Part shown: one piece after another, positions 14,670 through 22,012 of the stretch
Numbering within the stretch: position 1 is the first letter of the stretch
Layout: each line of letters opens with the position of its first letter
Assembly (NCBI GenBank): GCA_014138645.1
Contig: JACJIB010000014.1
Span: 1 to 48,949 of the forward strand
DNA length: 48,949 nucleotides
Source: Methylorubrum thiocyanatum
GTDB lineage: Bacteria > Pseudomonadota > Alphaproteobacteria > Rhizobiales > Beijerinckiaceae
Direction of reading: 5' to 3'
The notes under the pieces: generated by a model
What the model saw: the letters and a program-made list of their open reading frames with translations, nothing else
The model's database searches: none
Told to the model about the DNA's origin: nothing
Position numbers and translations under genes: made by a program

Positions 14670-16251
14670 AGGCTGTGTGAAAACGCCCTGATCTGGTAGA
14701 GTAATTTCCGATCTGGGGAGTTCGGGATGAAGCGCTTCATCGCAGGCGAGGATCGTCAGCAGATCACGCTCCTTCCCGACTGCCTGGACGACTACATCAC
14801 CGCCGACAATCCGGTTCGCCTTGTCGAAGTGTTCGTCGATGAGCTCGATCTGGGCGCGCTCGGCTTCGCGGGCGCGGTACCGGAGGCCACGGGCCGTCCG
14901 GCCTACCATCCCGCGACTCTGCTGAAGATCTACGTGTACGGCTACCTCAACCGCGTTCCGTCGAGCCGCCGCCTGGAACGCGAGAGCCAGCGCAACATCG
15001 AACTGATCTGGCTGACCGGCCGGCTGATGCCCGGTTTCAAGACGCTGGCCGACTTCCGCAAGGATAATGGCCCAGCCATCCAGGCCGCCTGCGCGCAGTT
15101 CGTGGTGCTGTGCCGCCGGCTAAACCTGTTCAGCAAGGCCGTCGTCGCGGTTGACGGCAGCAAGTTCAAGGCGGTCAACAACCGCGACAAGAACTTCACT
15201 GCCGCCAAGGTCGAAGCCCGGCTGGCGCAGGTCGAGGCGAGCATCGGCCGTTACCTCGCGGCGCTGGATCGGGCCGACCGCGAGCCGAGCGACATCGCCG
15301 AGGCGCGCACGACGCGGCTCAACGAGAAGATCGCGGGCCTGCGCGAGCAGATGCAGGCTCTCCAGGCGATGGGTCGGCAGGTCGAGGCCGCCCCCGACGG
15401 CCAGATCTCGCTCACCGATCCCGACGCGCGCTCCATGGCGACCAGCGGCAAGGGCACCGGCCTGGTCGGCTACAACGTCCAGGCCGCAGTCGATGCCGAG
15501 CATCACCTGATCGTGGCCCACGCGGTGACCAACGTCGGCAGCGACCGCGCGCAACTCGCACCGATGGGGCTCCTGGCGCAGCAGGCGACGGGATGCGTCA
15601 CGCTCACGGTGCTGGCCGACCGGGGCTACCTCAGCGGCGAGCAGGTGCTGGCCTGCGAAGGCACCGGCGTGCTGCCCTGTGTGCCCAAGACCCTGACCTC
15701 GGGCCATGCCAAGCGTGGCCTCTTCACGGGACAGGACTTCGTCTACGACGCCGAACAGGATCACTACACCTGTCCCGCCGGCCAGCACCTGACCAAGGGG
15801 CCGGCTCGGTCCGATCCCCGGGCCGAGGGCGACGCAATGGACCACTACCGCAACCTGACGGCCTGTCTCGATTGTGCGCTCAAGCCCCGCTGCACGCCGA
15901 CGGAGACGCGGCGGGTCAAGCGCTGGGTGCACGAGGGTGTGCTCGACGCGATGCAGGCGCGGCTCGACCGGATGCCGGATGCGATGAAGATCCGTCGCCA
16001 GACCGTGGAGCACCCGTTCGGCACGCTGAAGGCCTGGATGGGTGCAACCCACTTCCTGACTCGGACCTTGGCGAAGGTCAGGACCGAAATGAGCTTGCAG
16101 GTTCTGGCCTACAACATGAAGCGGATGATCCAGATCTTCGGGGTCGGTCCGCTGATGAAGGCCGTCCGGGCTTGAGGTTCGCCAGTTCGATCTGCCACGC
16201 TGCTCCACGCAAACGACCCAAGCCTGACGGATCGGCGTTCTCACACGGCCT
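14670..16251 (+). mobile_element. IS1182-family insertion sequence, apparently intact
   Basis: About 1.58 kb with imperfect terminal inverted repeats: AGGCTGTGTGAAAACGCC at the left and GGCGTTCTCACACGGCCT at the right (two mismatches). The bases just outside read CGATGCC on the left and CGATGCG on the right, a possible six- to seven-base target duplication with one difference. One full transposase gene lies inside. Confidence 0.8.
14727..16175 (+). CDS. IS1182-family transposase
   Basis: 482 residues, uninterrupted. N-terminus MKRFIAGEDRQQITLLPDCL with DNPVRLVEVFVDEL and RPAYHPATLLKIYVYGYLNR is the DUF772-type start of this family. Catalytic stretches are visible: VVAVDGSKFKAVNN (first Asp), VLADRGYLSGEQV (second Asp), and RRQTVEHPFGTLKAWMG (Glu). 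A Cys-rich part (YTCPAGQHL, CLDCALKPRC) precedes the last catalytic motif, as in relatives. Length matches the family (about 450-500). ATG 14727 follows GGGGAG. Likely functional. Confidence 0.9.
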   Translation: MKRFIAGEDRQQITLLPDCLDDYITADNPVRLVEVFVDELDLGALGFAGAVPEATGRPAYHPATLLKIYVYGYLNRVPSSRRLERESQRNIELIWLTGRLMPGFKTLADFRKDNGPAIQAACAQFVVLCRRLNLFSKAVVAVDGSKFKAVNNRDKNFTAAKVEARLAQVEASIGRYLAALDRADREPSDIAEARTTRLNEKIAGLREQMQALQAMGRQVEAAPDGQISLTDPDARSMATSGKGTGLVGYNVQAAVDAEHHLIVAHAVTNVGSDRAQLAPMGLLAQQATGCVTLTVLADRGYLSGEQVLACEGTGVLPCVPKTLTSGHAKRGLFTGQDFVYDAEQDHYTCPAGQHLTKGPARSDPRAEGDAMDHYRNLTACLDCALKPRCTPTETRRVKRWVHEGVLDAMQARLDRMPDAMKIRRQTVEHPFGTLKAWMGATHFLTRTLAKVRTEMSLQVLAYNMKRMIQIFGVGPLMKAVRA

Positions 16252-16499
16252 CGATGCGAAAGCGGACATCCTCGGCTCGCGAACCGACTATCTTCCTGAC
16301 GACCTTGACGACGCTGTCTTTGCAAACCTGGTCAGCAATTCAAGAACGAACATTCCGACTTGTGCGAACGCTCCCAGTTTCGGTGTGGCATCGGTTCGGC
16401 AAACATATCGCGGACTGCATCGGCTTGGTGGCCTTGCGCGTTGCAGGTGCCTAACCCACGGCGAGCCCCGACAAGGCCGCCGTCAGCCGGAGACGAAGC
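16252..16499. other. intergenic stretch between IS1182 and the YidB-like gene
   Basis: About 250 bases. A 66-residue frame is open but has no start signal or recognisable features. It presumably holds the promoter of the gene at 16500. Confidence 0.4.
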
Positions 16500-16973
16500 A
16501 TGAGCGATGGCTACCCCTCGATGACGGCCCTCCTGGGCCTGCTGGCTCTTGCCGGCTACCAGAACCGGGACAAGCTCGCGGAGCTCCTGGGCGGCGCTGG
16601 CCAAGTCGTGCCGGCGCCCGCAGGCGCGGGTGTAACGCCCACCAGCTCAGCCGGCGGGCTGGGCGGCCTCCTCGGCGGCCTGCTTGGAGACCAACGGAGC
16701 CCGGCCCCGGGCCGCTTCCTGCACAGCGGCCTCGGTGAGATGCTCGAGCGCTTCCAGCAAGCCGGCCACGGGGCGGCCGCGCAGTCCTGGGTCAACCAGG
16801 GACCCAACCAAGAGATCGCGCCGCATCACCTAGAGCAGGCAATCGGACCCGATGTTCTCGCGACCTTGACGCAACGCACCGGCCTTTCCCGTGAGGAACT
16901 TCTCTCGCGACTGTCCCGGGACCTTCCGCAAGCCGTCGACCGCTACACGCCGGACGGGCGCGTCCCTGCCTAG
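16500..16973 (+). CDS. YidB-family (DUF937) protein
   Basis: 157 residues; ATG 16500 with GGAG nine bases upstream. N-terminal helix (MTALLGLLALAGYQNRDKLA), a Gly-rich low-complexity linker (GGLGGLLGGLLGDQR), then the conserved YidB part: LGEMLERFQQAGHGAAAQSW, VNQGPNQEIAPHHLEQAIG, and TGLSREELLSRLSRDLPQAV, ending DRYTPDGRVP. The W-(V/I)-x-x-G-x-N-x-x-(I/V)-x-P stretch and the final D-x-(L/Y)-T-P-D-G are hallmarks. Cytosolic or peripheral, function not established in any organism to my knowledge. Confidence 0.85.
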   Translation: MSDGYPSMTALLGLLALAGYQNRDKLAELLGGAGQVVPAPAGAGVTPTSSAGGLGGLLGGLLGDQRSPAPGRFLHSGLGEMLERFQQAGHGAAAQSWVNQGPNQEIAPHHLEQAIGPDVLATLTQRTGLSREELLSRLSRDLPQAVDRYTPDGRVPA

Positions 16974-17036
16974 CCCTCGCACCGGTGGAGCCGCCCTGCC
17001 TCGCTCAGCCAAGGCGGCCCAACCGTTGACCTAACC

Positions 17037-17558
17037 TCAGCCACGCCACCATGTCATCAGACCGGCACCCGGCGCTATCAGGATGAACGCCCAAACCAGT
17101 GCCGAGGCGACATTCGCAACTTGGAACGGTAGGCGGCCTACGCCGAAAACGCCTGCCACCAGTGGGATGACGGCCCGGATCGGTCCGAAGAAGCGCCCGA
17201 GCGCCACCGCGCCCGCGCCCCATCGGCGGCAGAACGCCTCCGCGCGCGCCACTGCCGCCGGGTAGAGCCGCATCGGCCACATCCGCTTGGCGTCGTCCTT
17301 GAAGTAGTGGCCGAACTCGTAAGAGAGCCAGTCGCCGAGCGCTGCCCCGACGGCGGCGCACAGCACGACCGGCCAAAACGGGACGTCGGCCGCTGCGATC
17401 ATGGGCCCGAGCGCGAGCAGGATAACGGTGGCGGGCACTAGGAAGGACAGGAAGGCGACCGACTCGCAGAATGCGAGTACCCCCGCGATCAGCGGCGTCC
17501 AGGCCTTGTGGGCCTCGATGAAGGCGAGCGTCCACTGCCGGATCGCGTCGAGGTCCAT
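17037..17558 (-). CDS. DedA-family (SNARE-associated/VTT domain) membrane protein
   Basis: 173 residues with several membrane helices. The family signature is present: ESVAFLSFLVPATVILLALG, GAALGDWLSYEFGHYFKDD, and GRFFGPIRAVIPLVAGVFGV, including the Glu, the Phe-Gly-Pro and the Arg known to matter in DedA/YqjA-type proteins. DedA proteins act at the inner membrane in lipid flipping (for example undecaprenyl phosphate or phospholipid recycling) and in proton-dependent resistance. It is slightly shorter than E. coli DedA/YqjA (about 220). It faces the YidB-like gene tail to tail. Confidence 0.9.
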   Translation of the reverse strand: MDLDAIRQWTLAFIEAHKAWTPLIAGVLAFCESVAFLSFLVPATVILLALGPMIAAADVPFWPVVLCAAVGAALGDWLSYEFGHYFKDDAKRMWPMRLYPAAVARAEAFCRRWGAGAVALGRFFGPIRAVIPLVAGVFGVGRLPFQVANVASALVWAFILIAPGAGLMTWWRG

Positions 17559-17637
17559 GATACCGCGCTGTCGTGAACTGTCAGGGTGAGCGGGGCATGC
17601 CCTGACGACCGCCCGCTCGCTGTCTTCTTACGCTCAT

Positions 17638-17925
17638 TCAGTAGCTGTAGGAGCGTCGCGGATAGGCTTGCGGAGAACCGTACCCTGCGCCGCGTGGCTG
17701 CACGCGCGAGCCATAGTCGATCTCGCGCTCGCGCCGAGCTTGACGGTTGGCCAAGTAGCGGCCGCCGAGGCAGCCCGCCACGGCACCGACCACGCCGCGT
17801 TCGGCGAGGTAGTGGCCGGCCAAGCCGCCGATGATCGCGCCTTTGATGCAGCCTTTCGCCTCCGCAGCCCCGGCGCCCATGAGCGTGACGATGGCGAGGG
17901 CGGCGGCGTGTCCGACAAGTCGCAT
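17638..17925 (-). CDS. glycine-zipper small exported or membrane protein
   Basis: 95 residues from ATG 17925, chosen because CAGGAG lies just upstream and a signal peptide follows directly (MRLVGHAAALAIVTLMGAGA, cut likely after AEA-KG). The frame is open further upstream without support. The mature part has a Gly-zipper (GCIKGAIIGGLAGHYLAE, then GVVGAVAGCLGGRYLANRQA) followed by an Arg/Tyr/Ser tail. Such proteins sit in the outer membrane or periplasm. Two Cys could form a disulfide. Function unknown. Confidence 0.7.
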   Translation of the reverse strand: MRLVGHAAALAIVTLMGAGAAEAKGCIKGAIIGGLAGHYLAERGVVGAVAGCLGGRYLANRQARREREIDYGSRVQPRGAGYGSPQAYPRRSYSY

Positions 17926-18373
17926 GCTGATGCTCCTGATTGACGGCCGGAAGAACCGCTTCGGCCGATGAAGCGTTCCGCGAACCAGCGTCGACCAGCG
18001 CACCAACCGTTTCCTCGACGAAACGTTGGACTCAGCGGAAAGCTACGATCCGGCTCCCGCGTTCAAGGCCGCGATCAAGCTCCAGCTTTTGAGCACCTTG
18101 ATGCAATGGTGTCGGCATGCGATAGGCATGGGCTCTGCGCTTTGACTTGACAAAATAGACTTTATCTCCATGAATATATTGTACAATACTCAGGAAACCA
18201 ACTTGCCCCGAACGATAGCATCGGCAAGTCTCACAGCCGAAAGCCGAATTTCGTGGCGCATCGTGCGCTGCTTTCTAGCAGTGGGACGTCCGAGCGATCC
18301 GCGGTTTGCCGCGAGCGGAACCGCACAAAGACGACCGATACCGTGACACTGACATCACCCTGCCGAAATCTCT
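17926..18373. other. intergenic stretch with an AT-rich patch
   Basis: About 450 bases with no gene I can support. Around 18140-18200 there is an AT-rich patch (tgacaaaatagac, tgaatatattgtacaatact) that could hold a promoter: TTGACA-like at 18145 and TACAAT at 18182. The spacing is too long for a textbook sigma-70 pair, so this is only a note. Confidence 0.35.
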
Positions 18374-18598
18374 CTATGACCGACGCGACCGGCTTACTCG
18401 CGCCTGTTCAAGCCCAACGGCAACGCCACTCCAGAGGGATTCCGCGACTCGCCAAGGTACGAGCAAAGCGGTCTCTCGACCGTCCGCCATCCTGAGGCGA
18501 ACTGTTAGGGTGTCTCCGCCATCGATCACCCCGATGTCCTCCAGTTGCGTGATACCAATCACGTGGAGTTCGTCCTTTTCTTCCAAGCGCGCCTCCAA
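18374..18598 (-). CDS. small orphan protein, possibly related to the one at 4109
   Basis: 74 residues from a TTG (GAGG precedes it). The sequence is balanced: a charged start (EARLEEKDELHVIG), a beta-rich core (IGVIDGGDTLTVRLRMADGR, TALLVP) and a helix (RVAESLWSGVAVGLEQA). From VIDGG onward it aligns without gaps over about 42 residues to the protein at 4109-4360, with 11 identities including IDGG, R-x-R and Ala-Glu. No known domain recognised. There is no gene partner; kup begins 280 bases away on the other strand. Confidence 0.45.
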   Translation of the reverse strand: MEARLEEKDELHVIGITQLEDIGVIDGGDTLTVRLRMADGRETALLVPWRVAESLWSGVAVGLEQARVSRSRRS

Positions 18599-18875
18599 CC
18601 TCGTGGGTTATGCTTCAGTGACGCAATGTCTGCGCCTTGAGGCCGGCTGGACCGCACGGGCCGATGTTAACCGTGTCCACACGCTGGCAAATCCCTACGC
18701 ATGCCGCCAGGGCAGAGCATCGAGGTGCAGCAACGAGCGGCCACGCAGTCGCTGGTCGGGCCGATAGACTGGGCACGAAACTAGGGTCAGCGCTCAGCTC
18801 GCGAGAACGTTTCTGAGCCATGGGTCGTTAAGGCTCGGCCTGACCACACCGGTTCGCTGGCGGAGGATGCCGTAG
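18599..18875. other. region upstream of kup
   Basis: About 280 bases between the divergently oriented small gene and kup. It must hold the kup promoter. I saw no riboswitch consensus or clear operator palindrome. Confidence 0.35.
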
Positions 18876-20789
18876 ATGCCTGCACCTGCTGCTGTCGCGT
18901 TGCCGACGTCGCCAACGCCACTGCCCGGTGATACCGGACACAGCCCGAAGACCAGTTTCTGGGCGCTGACCCTGGGGTCCGTCGGCATCGTCTACGGCGA
19001 CATCGGCACGAGCCCGCTCTACGCTCTGAAAGAATCTCTTCACGCTGCCGCTGGAGGCGGGCACGCGCCTACGCGTGACATGGTGTTCGGCGTCGTCTCA
19101 CTGATCCTGTGGGCGCTCATCCTTATCGTGACGCTGAAGTACGTGCTGCTGGTTATGCGGGCCGACAACGAGGGTGAAGGTGGCACGCCCTCCCTGGTGG
19201 CGCTCGCGCAGCGTGTGCTCGGCCAGTCCGGCGGCTTCGTCATCATCCTCGGCATGGTCGGCATTGCCCTGTTCTACGGCGACGCCATCATCACCCCGGC
19301 CATTTCGGTGCTGTCCGCCGTCGAAGGGTTGAAGCTCGTCACCCCGGCCTTCGAGCCTTACGTGCTGCCTCTCAGCCTCGCCATCCTGATTGGCCTTTTC
19401 GCAGTCCAGAGCCATGGTACGGCGCGTGTGGCGACCTTCTTCGGACCGGTCACGGCATTCTGGTTCCTCGTCATGGCACTCGGCGGCCTCAGCCATCTTG
19501 CCGACGACCTGAGCATCCTGGCAGCCTTCAACCCAGCTTACGGCGTCAGTTTCCTGCTCAACCACGGCACGGCCGGCCTGCTGGCGTTGGGTGCCGTCTT
19601 CCTGGCCGTGACCGGGGCCGAGGCGCTCTACGCCGACATGGGCCATTTCGGCCGCTCGCCGATCCGGGCCGCTTGGTTCGGCCTGATCCTGCCGGCGCTC
19701 GCCCTGAACTACCTGGGACAGGGCGCGATGCTCCTGGCCCACCCCGAACGCATGGAGAACCCGTTCTTCCTGCTCTACCCGTCCTGGGCCCTGCTGCCGA
19801 TGGTGCTGCTCGCCACCGTGGCGACCGTCATCGCGAGCCAGGCCGTCATCACCGGCACCTTCTCGATTACCCAGCAGGCCATGCAACTCGGCCTGCTGCC
19901 GCGCATGCGCGTGCAGCGTACCTCCGAGACGGAGAAGGGCCAGATCTACATCCCGCGGGTGAACTGGTGGCTGCTCGTCGCCGTCGTGTTCCTAGTGGTT
20001 CTGTTCAAGTCGTCGAGCGCGCTGGCAGCGGCCTACGGCATCGCCGTGACCGGCGACATGGTCATTACGGCGACCCTGCTTTTCATCGTGGCCTGGAAGG
20101 CATGGCGTTGGTCACCCGTACTGGCAGCCGCGGTCATCGCGCCCTTCCTCCTCATCGAGTTGGTGTTCCTGTCGGCCAACGCGCTCAAGCTGTTCCATGG
20201 CGGGTGGGTACCCCTGACCATCGGAGCGGCCCTTGTCACGGCGATGTGGACCTGGCGGCGCGGTTCGGCCCTGGTTGCCGAAGAGATCCACCGGCGGCGC
20301 GTGCCCCTGTCGAACTTCACACGCATGGCCGAAAATGGCTCCGTCCTGCGGGCACCGGGCATGGCGGTGTTCCTGACCGGCTCGCCGGGGGACACACCCG
20401 GAGCCCTGATGCACAATGTGAAGCACAACCACGTGCTGCATGCCCGCAACGTGATATTGCACGTCGTCACGGAGGATCTGCCGCGAGTGCCGGACGCGGA
20501 GCGCGTTACGATCAAACCGCTCTCGGACGTCTTCACCTGCGTGAGCGTGCGTTTCGGCTTCATGGAGTTGCCCAACCTGCCACGCGTCCTTGCCGGCGCA
20601 GGCTTCGATGCGCCCGCCCTGTCCTACTTCCTGACCCGGCGAGTCCTAGTGCCATCGCCGGAGACCGGTATGCCGGTCTGGCAGGATCGGCTCTACATCG
20701 CGATGGCGAGAGCGGCGACCGACGCGTCGCGCTACTTCCGCATCCCGGCCGACCGAGCTGTCGAGATTGGGGCACGGATAGATATCTGA
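18876..20789 (+). CDS. kup: low-affinity K+ uptake transporter Kup
   Basis: 637 residues, near the family's usual 620-640. ATG 18876 follows GGAGG at 18861. Hallmarks: LGSVGIVYGDIGTSPLYALK at the first helix, ADNEGEGGTPSLVALAQ, FYGDAIITPAISVLSAVEGL, FGPVTAFWF, and FSITQQAMQLGLLPRMRV. About twelve membrane helices precede a cytosolic C-terminal part (TRMAENGSVLRAPGMAVFLT to the end). It imports K+ with H+. It appears to be a single-gene unit. Confidence 0.95.
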   Translation: MPAPAAVALPTSPTPLPGDTGHSPKTSFWALTLGSVGIVYGDIGTSPLYALKESLHAAAGGGHAPTRDMVFGVVSLILWALILIVTLKYVLLVMRADNEGEGGTPSLVALAQRVLGQSGGFVIILGMVGIALFYGDAIITPAISVLSAVEGLKLVTPAFEPYVLPLSLAILIGLFAVQSHGTARVATFFGPVTAFWFLVMALGGLSHLADDLSILAAFNPAYGVSFLLNHGTAGLLALGAVFLAVTGAEALYADMGHFGRSPIRAAWFGLILPALALNYLGQGAMLLAHPERMENPFFLLYPSWALLPMVLLATVATVIASQAVITGTFSITQQAMQLGLLPRMRVQRTSETEKGQIYIPRVNWWLLVAVVFLVVLFKSSSALAAAYGIAVTGDMVITATLLFIVAWKAWRWSPVLAAAVIAPFLLIELVFLSANALKLFHGGWVPLTIGAALVTAMWTWRRGSALVAEEIHRRRVPLSNFTRMAENGSVLRAPGMAVFLTGSPGDTPGALMHNVKHNHVLHARNVILHVVTEDLPRVPDAERVTIKPLSDVFTCVSVRFGFMELPNLPRVLAGAGFDAPALSYFLTRRVLVPSPETGMPVWQDRLYIAMARAATDASRYFRIPADRAVEIGARIDI

Positions 20790-21064
20790 ACACGATCCCC
20801 TTCGAGCGCACCGACGTGGGCTGACCGTGATACGTCCGGTGGCCTGCTTGCTTGGACAGGGCAGGCCTTCGGACCCTCCGGCAAAAAGACCGCAAAGAGT
20901 CCGGAGCTCATTCCCCCGCTCCTGCTTCCAATGCACGTCGAAGTCGTTGCTAGGATCACAGGAGCATGTCCGACCGCGTTTAGCGAGCAAGGCACCTATT
21001 CACGAAGCCTCAGAATTGAGCCGGTCACCTTCAGGGCTCTGCGCGGAGTGCTGCAGCCTCGTGC
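20790..21064. other. intergenic stretch after kup
   Basis: About 275 bases with no recognisable gene or clear terminator; the integrase scrap at 21065 follows. Confidence 0.35.
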
Positions 21065-21151
21065 TGGCTCGGCCATGTCAGCCTGTCCACCACCGCCATC
21101 TACGCCGAGGTGCTCGGCGCAGAAAAACGCGCGATCGCCGCTCGCATGTAA
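21065..21151 (+). pseudogene. tyrosine recombinase, C-terminal fragment
   Basis: The frame reads WLGHVSLSTTAIYAEVLGAE and ends KRAIAARM-stop (TAA 21149-21151). It is the last block of phage/transposon integrases: LGH with the catalytic His-region residues and the catalytic Tyr in TTAIYAE. Upstream in this frame there is no HxLRHT motif or further homology, so about 28 codons remain. Confidence 0.65.
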
Positions 21152-21439
21152 TAGCCGCGCTTGGCGCAGGCACGGCCCAGCCGTGACCTTCATCGGCGCG
21201 TTCAAGCTCGCCTCCACCCGCGGAGCGGTCCACCCGGCCTGTGTCGGCCCGCAACTCTCGATTACGTTCCGGCGAGGATCGGATGGGGATCGCCGGAGGG
21301 ACGAAGCCGGCGACGTTTTGATCGCCTTGAACCGGAAGGCCGCGGTTTCCAGCGATGTCGATCCTATGTTAGCCCGGCGTGTCGCTGACGACAGTCACGG
21401 GCGCCGGGGGATGGTGCGGCAGGCGGCGAAGGATCCATC
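21152..21439. other. region before the LOV gene
   Basis: About 290 bases with no gene I can support. It should contain the promoter of the LOV/kinase unit. Confidence 0.35.
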
Positions 21440-22012
21440 GTGCAGGTGCAATATTCCTCCCCGGCCGTTCCGGACGAGCTCAAACGCTACTTCGAGCAGG
21501 CGCACATCGCCCTGGCGCTTGCGGGTGTCGGCGATGACAACCCCCTGCTCCTCGTCAATGAACCGTTTTACAAGTTGACCGGCTACGCCGCCCCAGAGGT
21601 GATCGGGCGCAACTGCCGTCTGCTGCAGGGTGACACCGAGAATCCCGAGGCAAGAAAGAAGATTCACGCCTTCCTTGAGGGCGACGCCGTGAACGCGGTG
21701 CGCACGACCATCCTCAACGTTCGCAAGGACGGCCAACCCTTCGTTAATCTGCTTTACATGTCCAAGCTGCGAGCCCTGTCGGGGGAGGTGCGCTTTCTTT
21801 TCGCATCCCAATTCGACGTCAGCCGCTCGCAACCCGAACTGCTCGCGGCGTACGATGCGGAGCTGAGCCGGACCCTGTCCCGGCTACGTCCCTCCCTCGC
21901 CGAGAGTGGGATCGTCCTCGAAGGGTCGCTGAAGGCGATTGCCAACACCGTCGCCACCGTCGCCCAGGCCAAGCTCACCCTCGCGGATCTCGATGGAACC
22001 GGATTTCCCTGA
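21440..22012 (+). CDS. short LOV-domain blue-light photoreceptor protein
   Basis: 190 residues from GTG 21440 (GAAGGA at 21428-21433). Residues 12-130 are a PAS/LOV domain with the flavin-binding signature GRNCRLLQG; the photoactive Cys is C59. Other LOV landmarks: NEPFYKLTGYAAPEVIG before it, then NVRKDGQPFVNLLYMSKLR and the final Gln in FASQFDVS, which contacts FMN. The C-terminal 60 residues form a helical extension rather than an output domain. The frame ends 20 bases inside the next gene, so the two are translationally linked. Likely a flavin-based light sensor acting on the downstream kinase. Confidence 0.88.
   Translation: MQVQYSSPAVPDELKRYFEQAHIALALAGVGDDNPLLLVNEPFYKLTGYAAPEVIGRNCRLLQGDTENPEARKKIHAFLEGDAVNAVRTTILNVRKDGQPFVNLLYMSKLRALSGEVRFLFASQFDVSRSQPELLAAYDAELSRTLSRLRPSLAESGIVLEGSLKAIANTVATVAQAKLTLADLDGTGFP

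Noticed and set aside
18599..18875. Possible riboswitch leader of kup
   Set aside because: No conserved c-di-AMP or other riboswitch blocks could be read; these are also not expected in this group.
20931..21578. 215-residue plus-strand frame across the intergenic region and LOV start
   Set aside because: Composition is not protein-like and it overlaps both the integrase scrap and the clear LOV frame.
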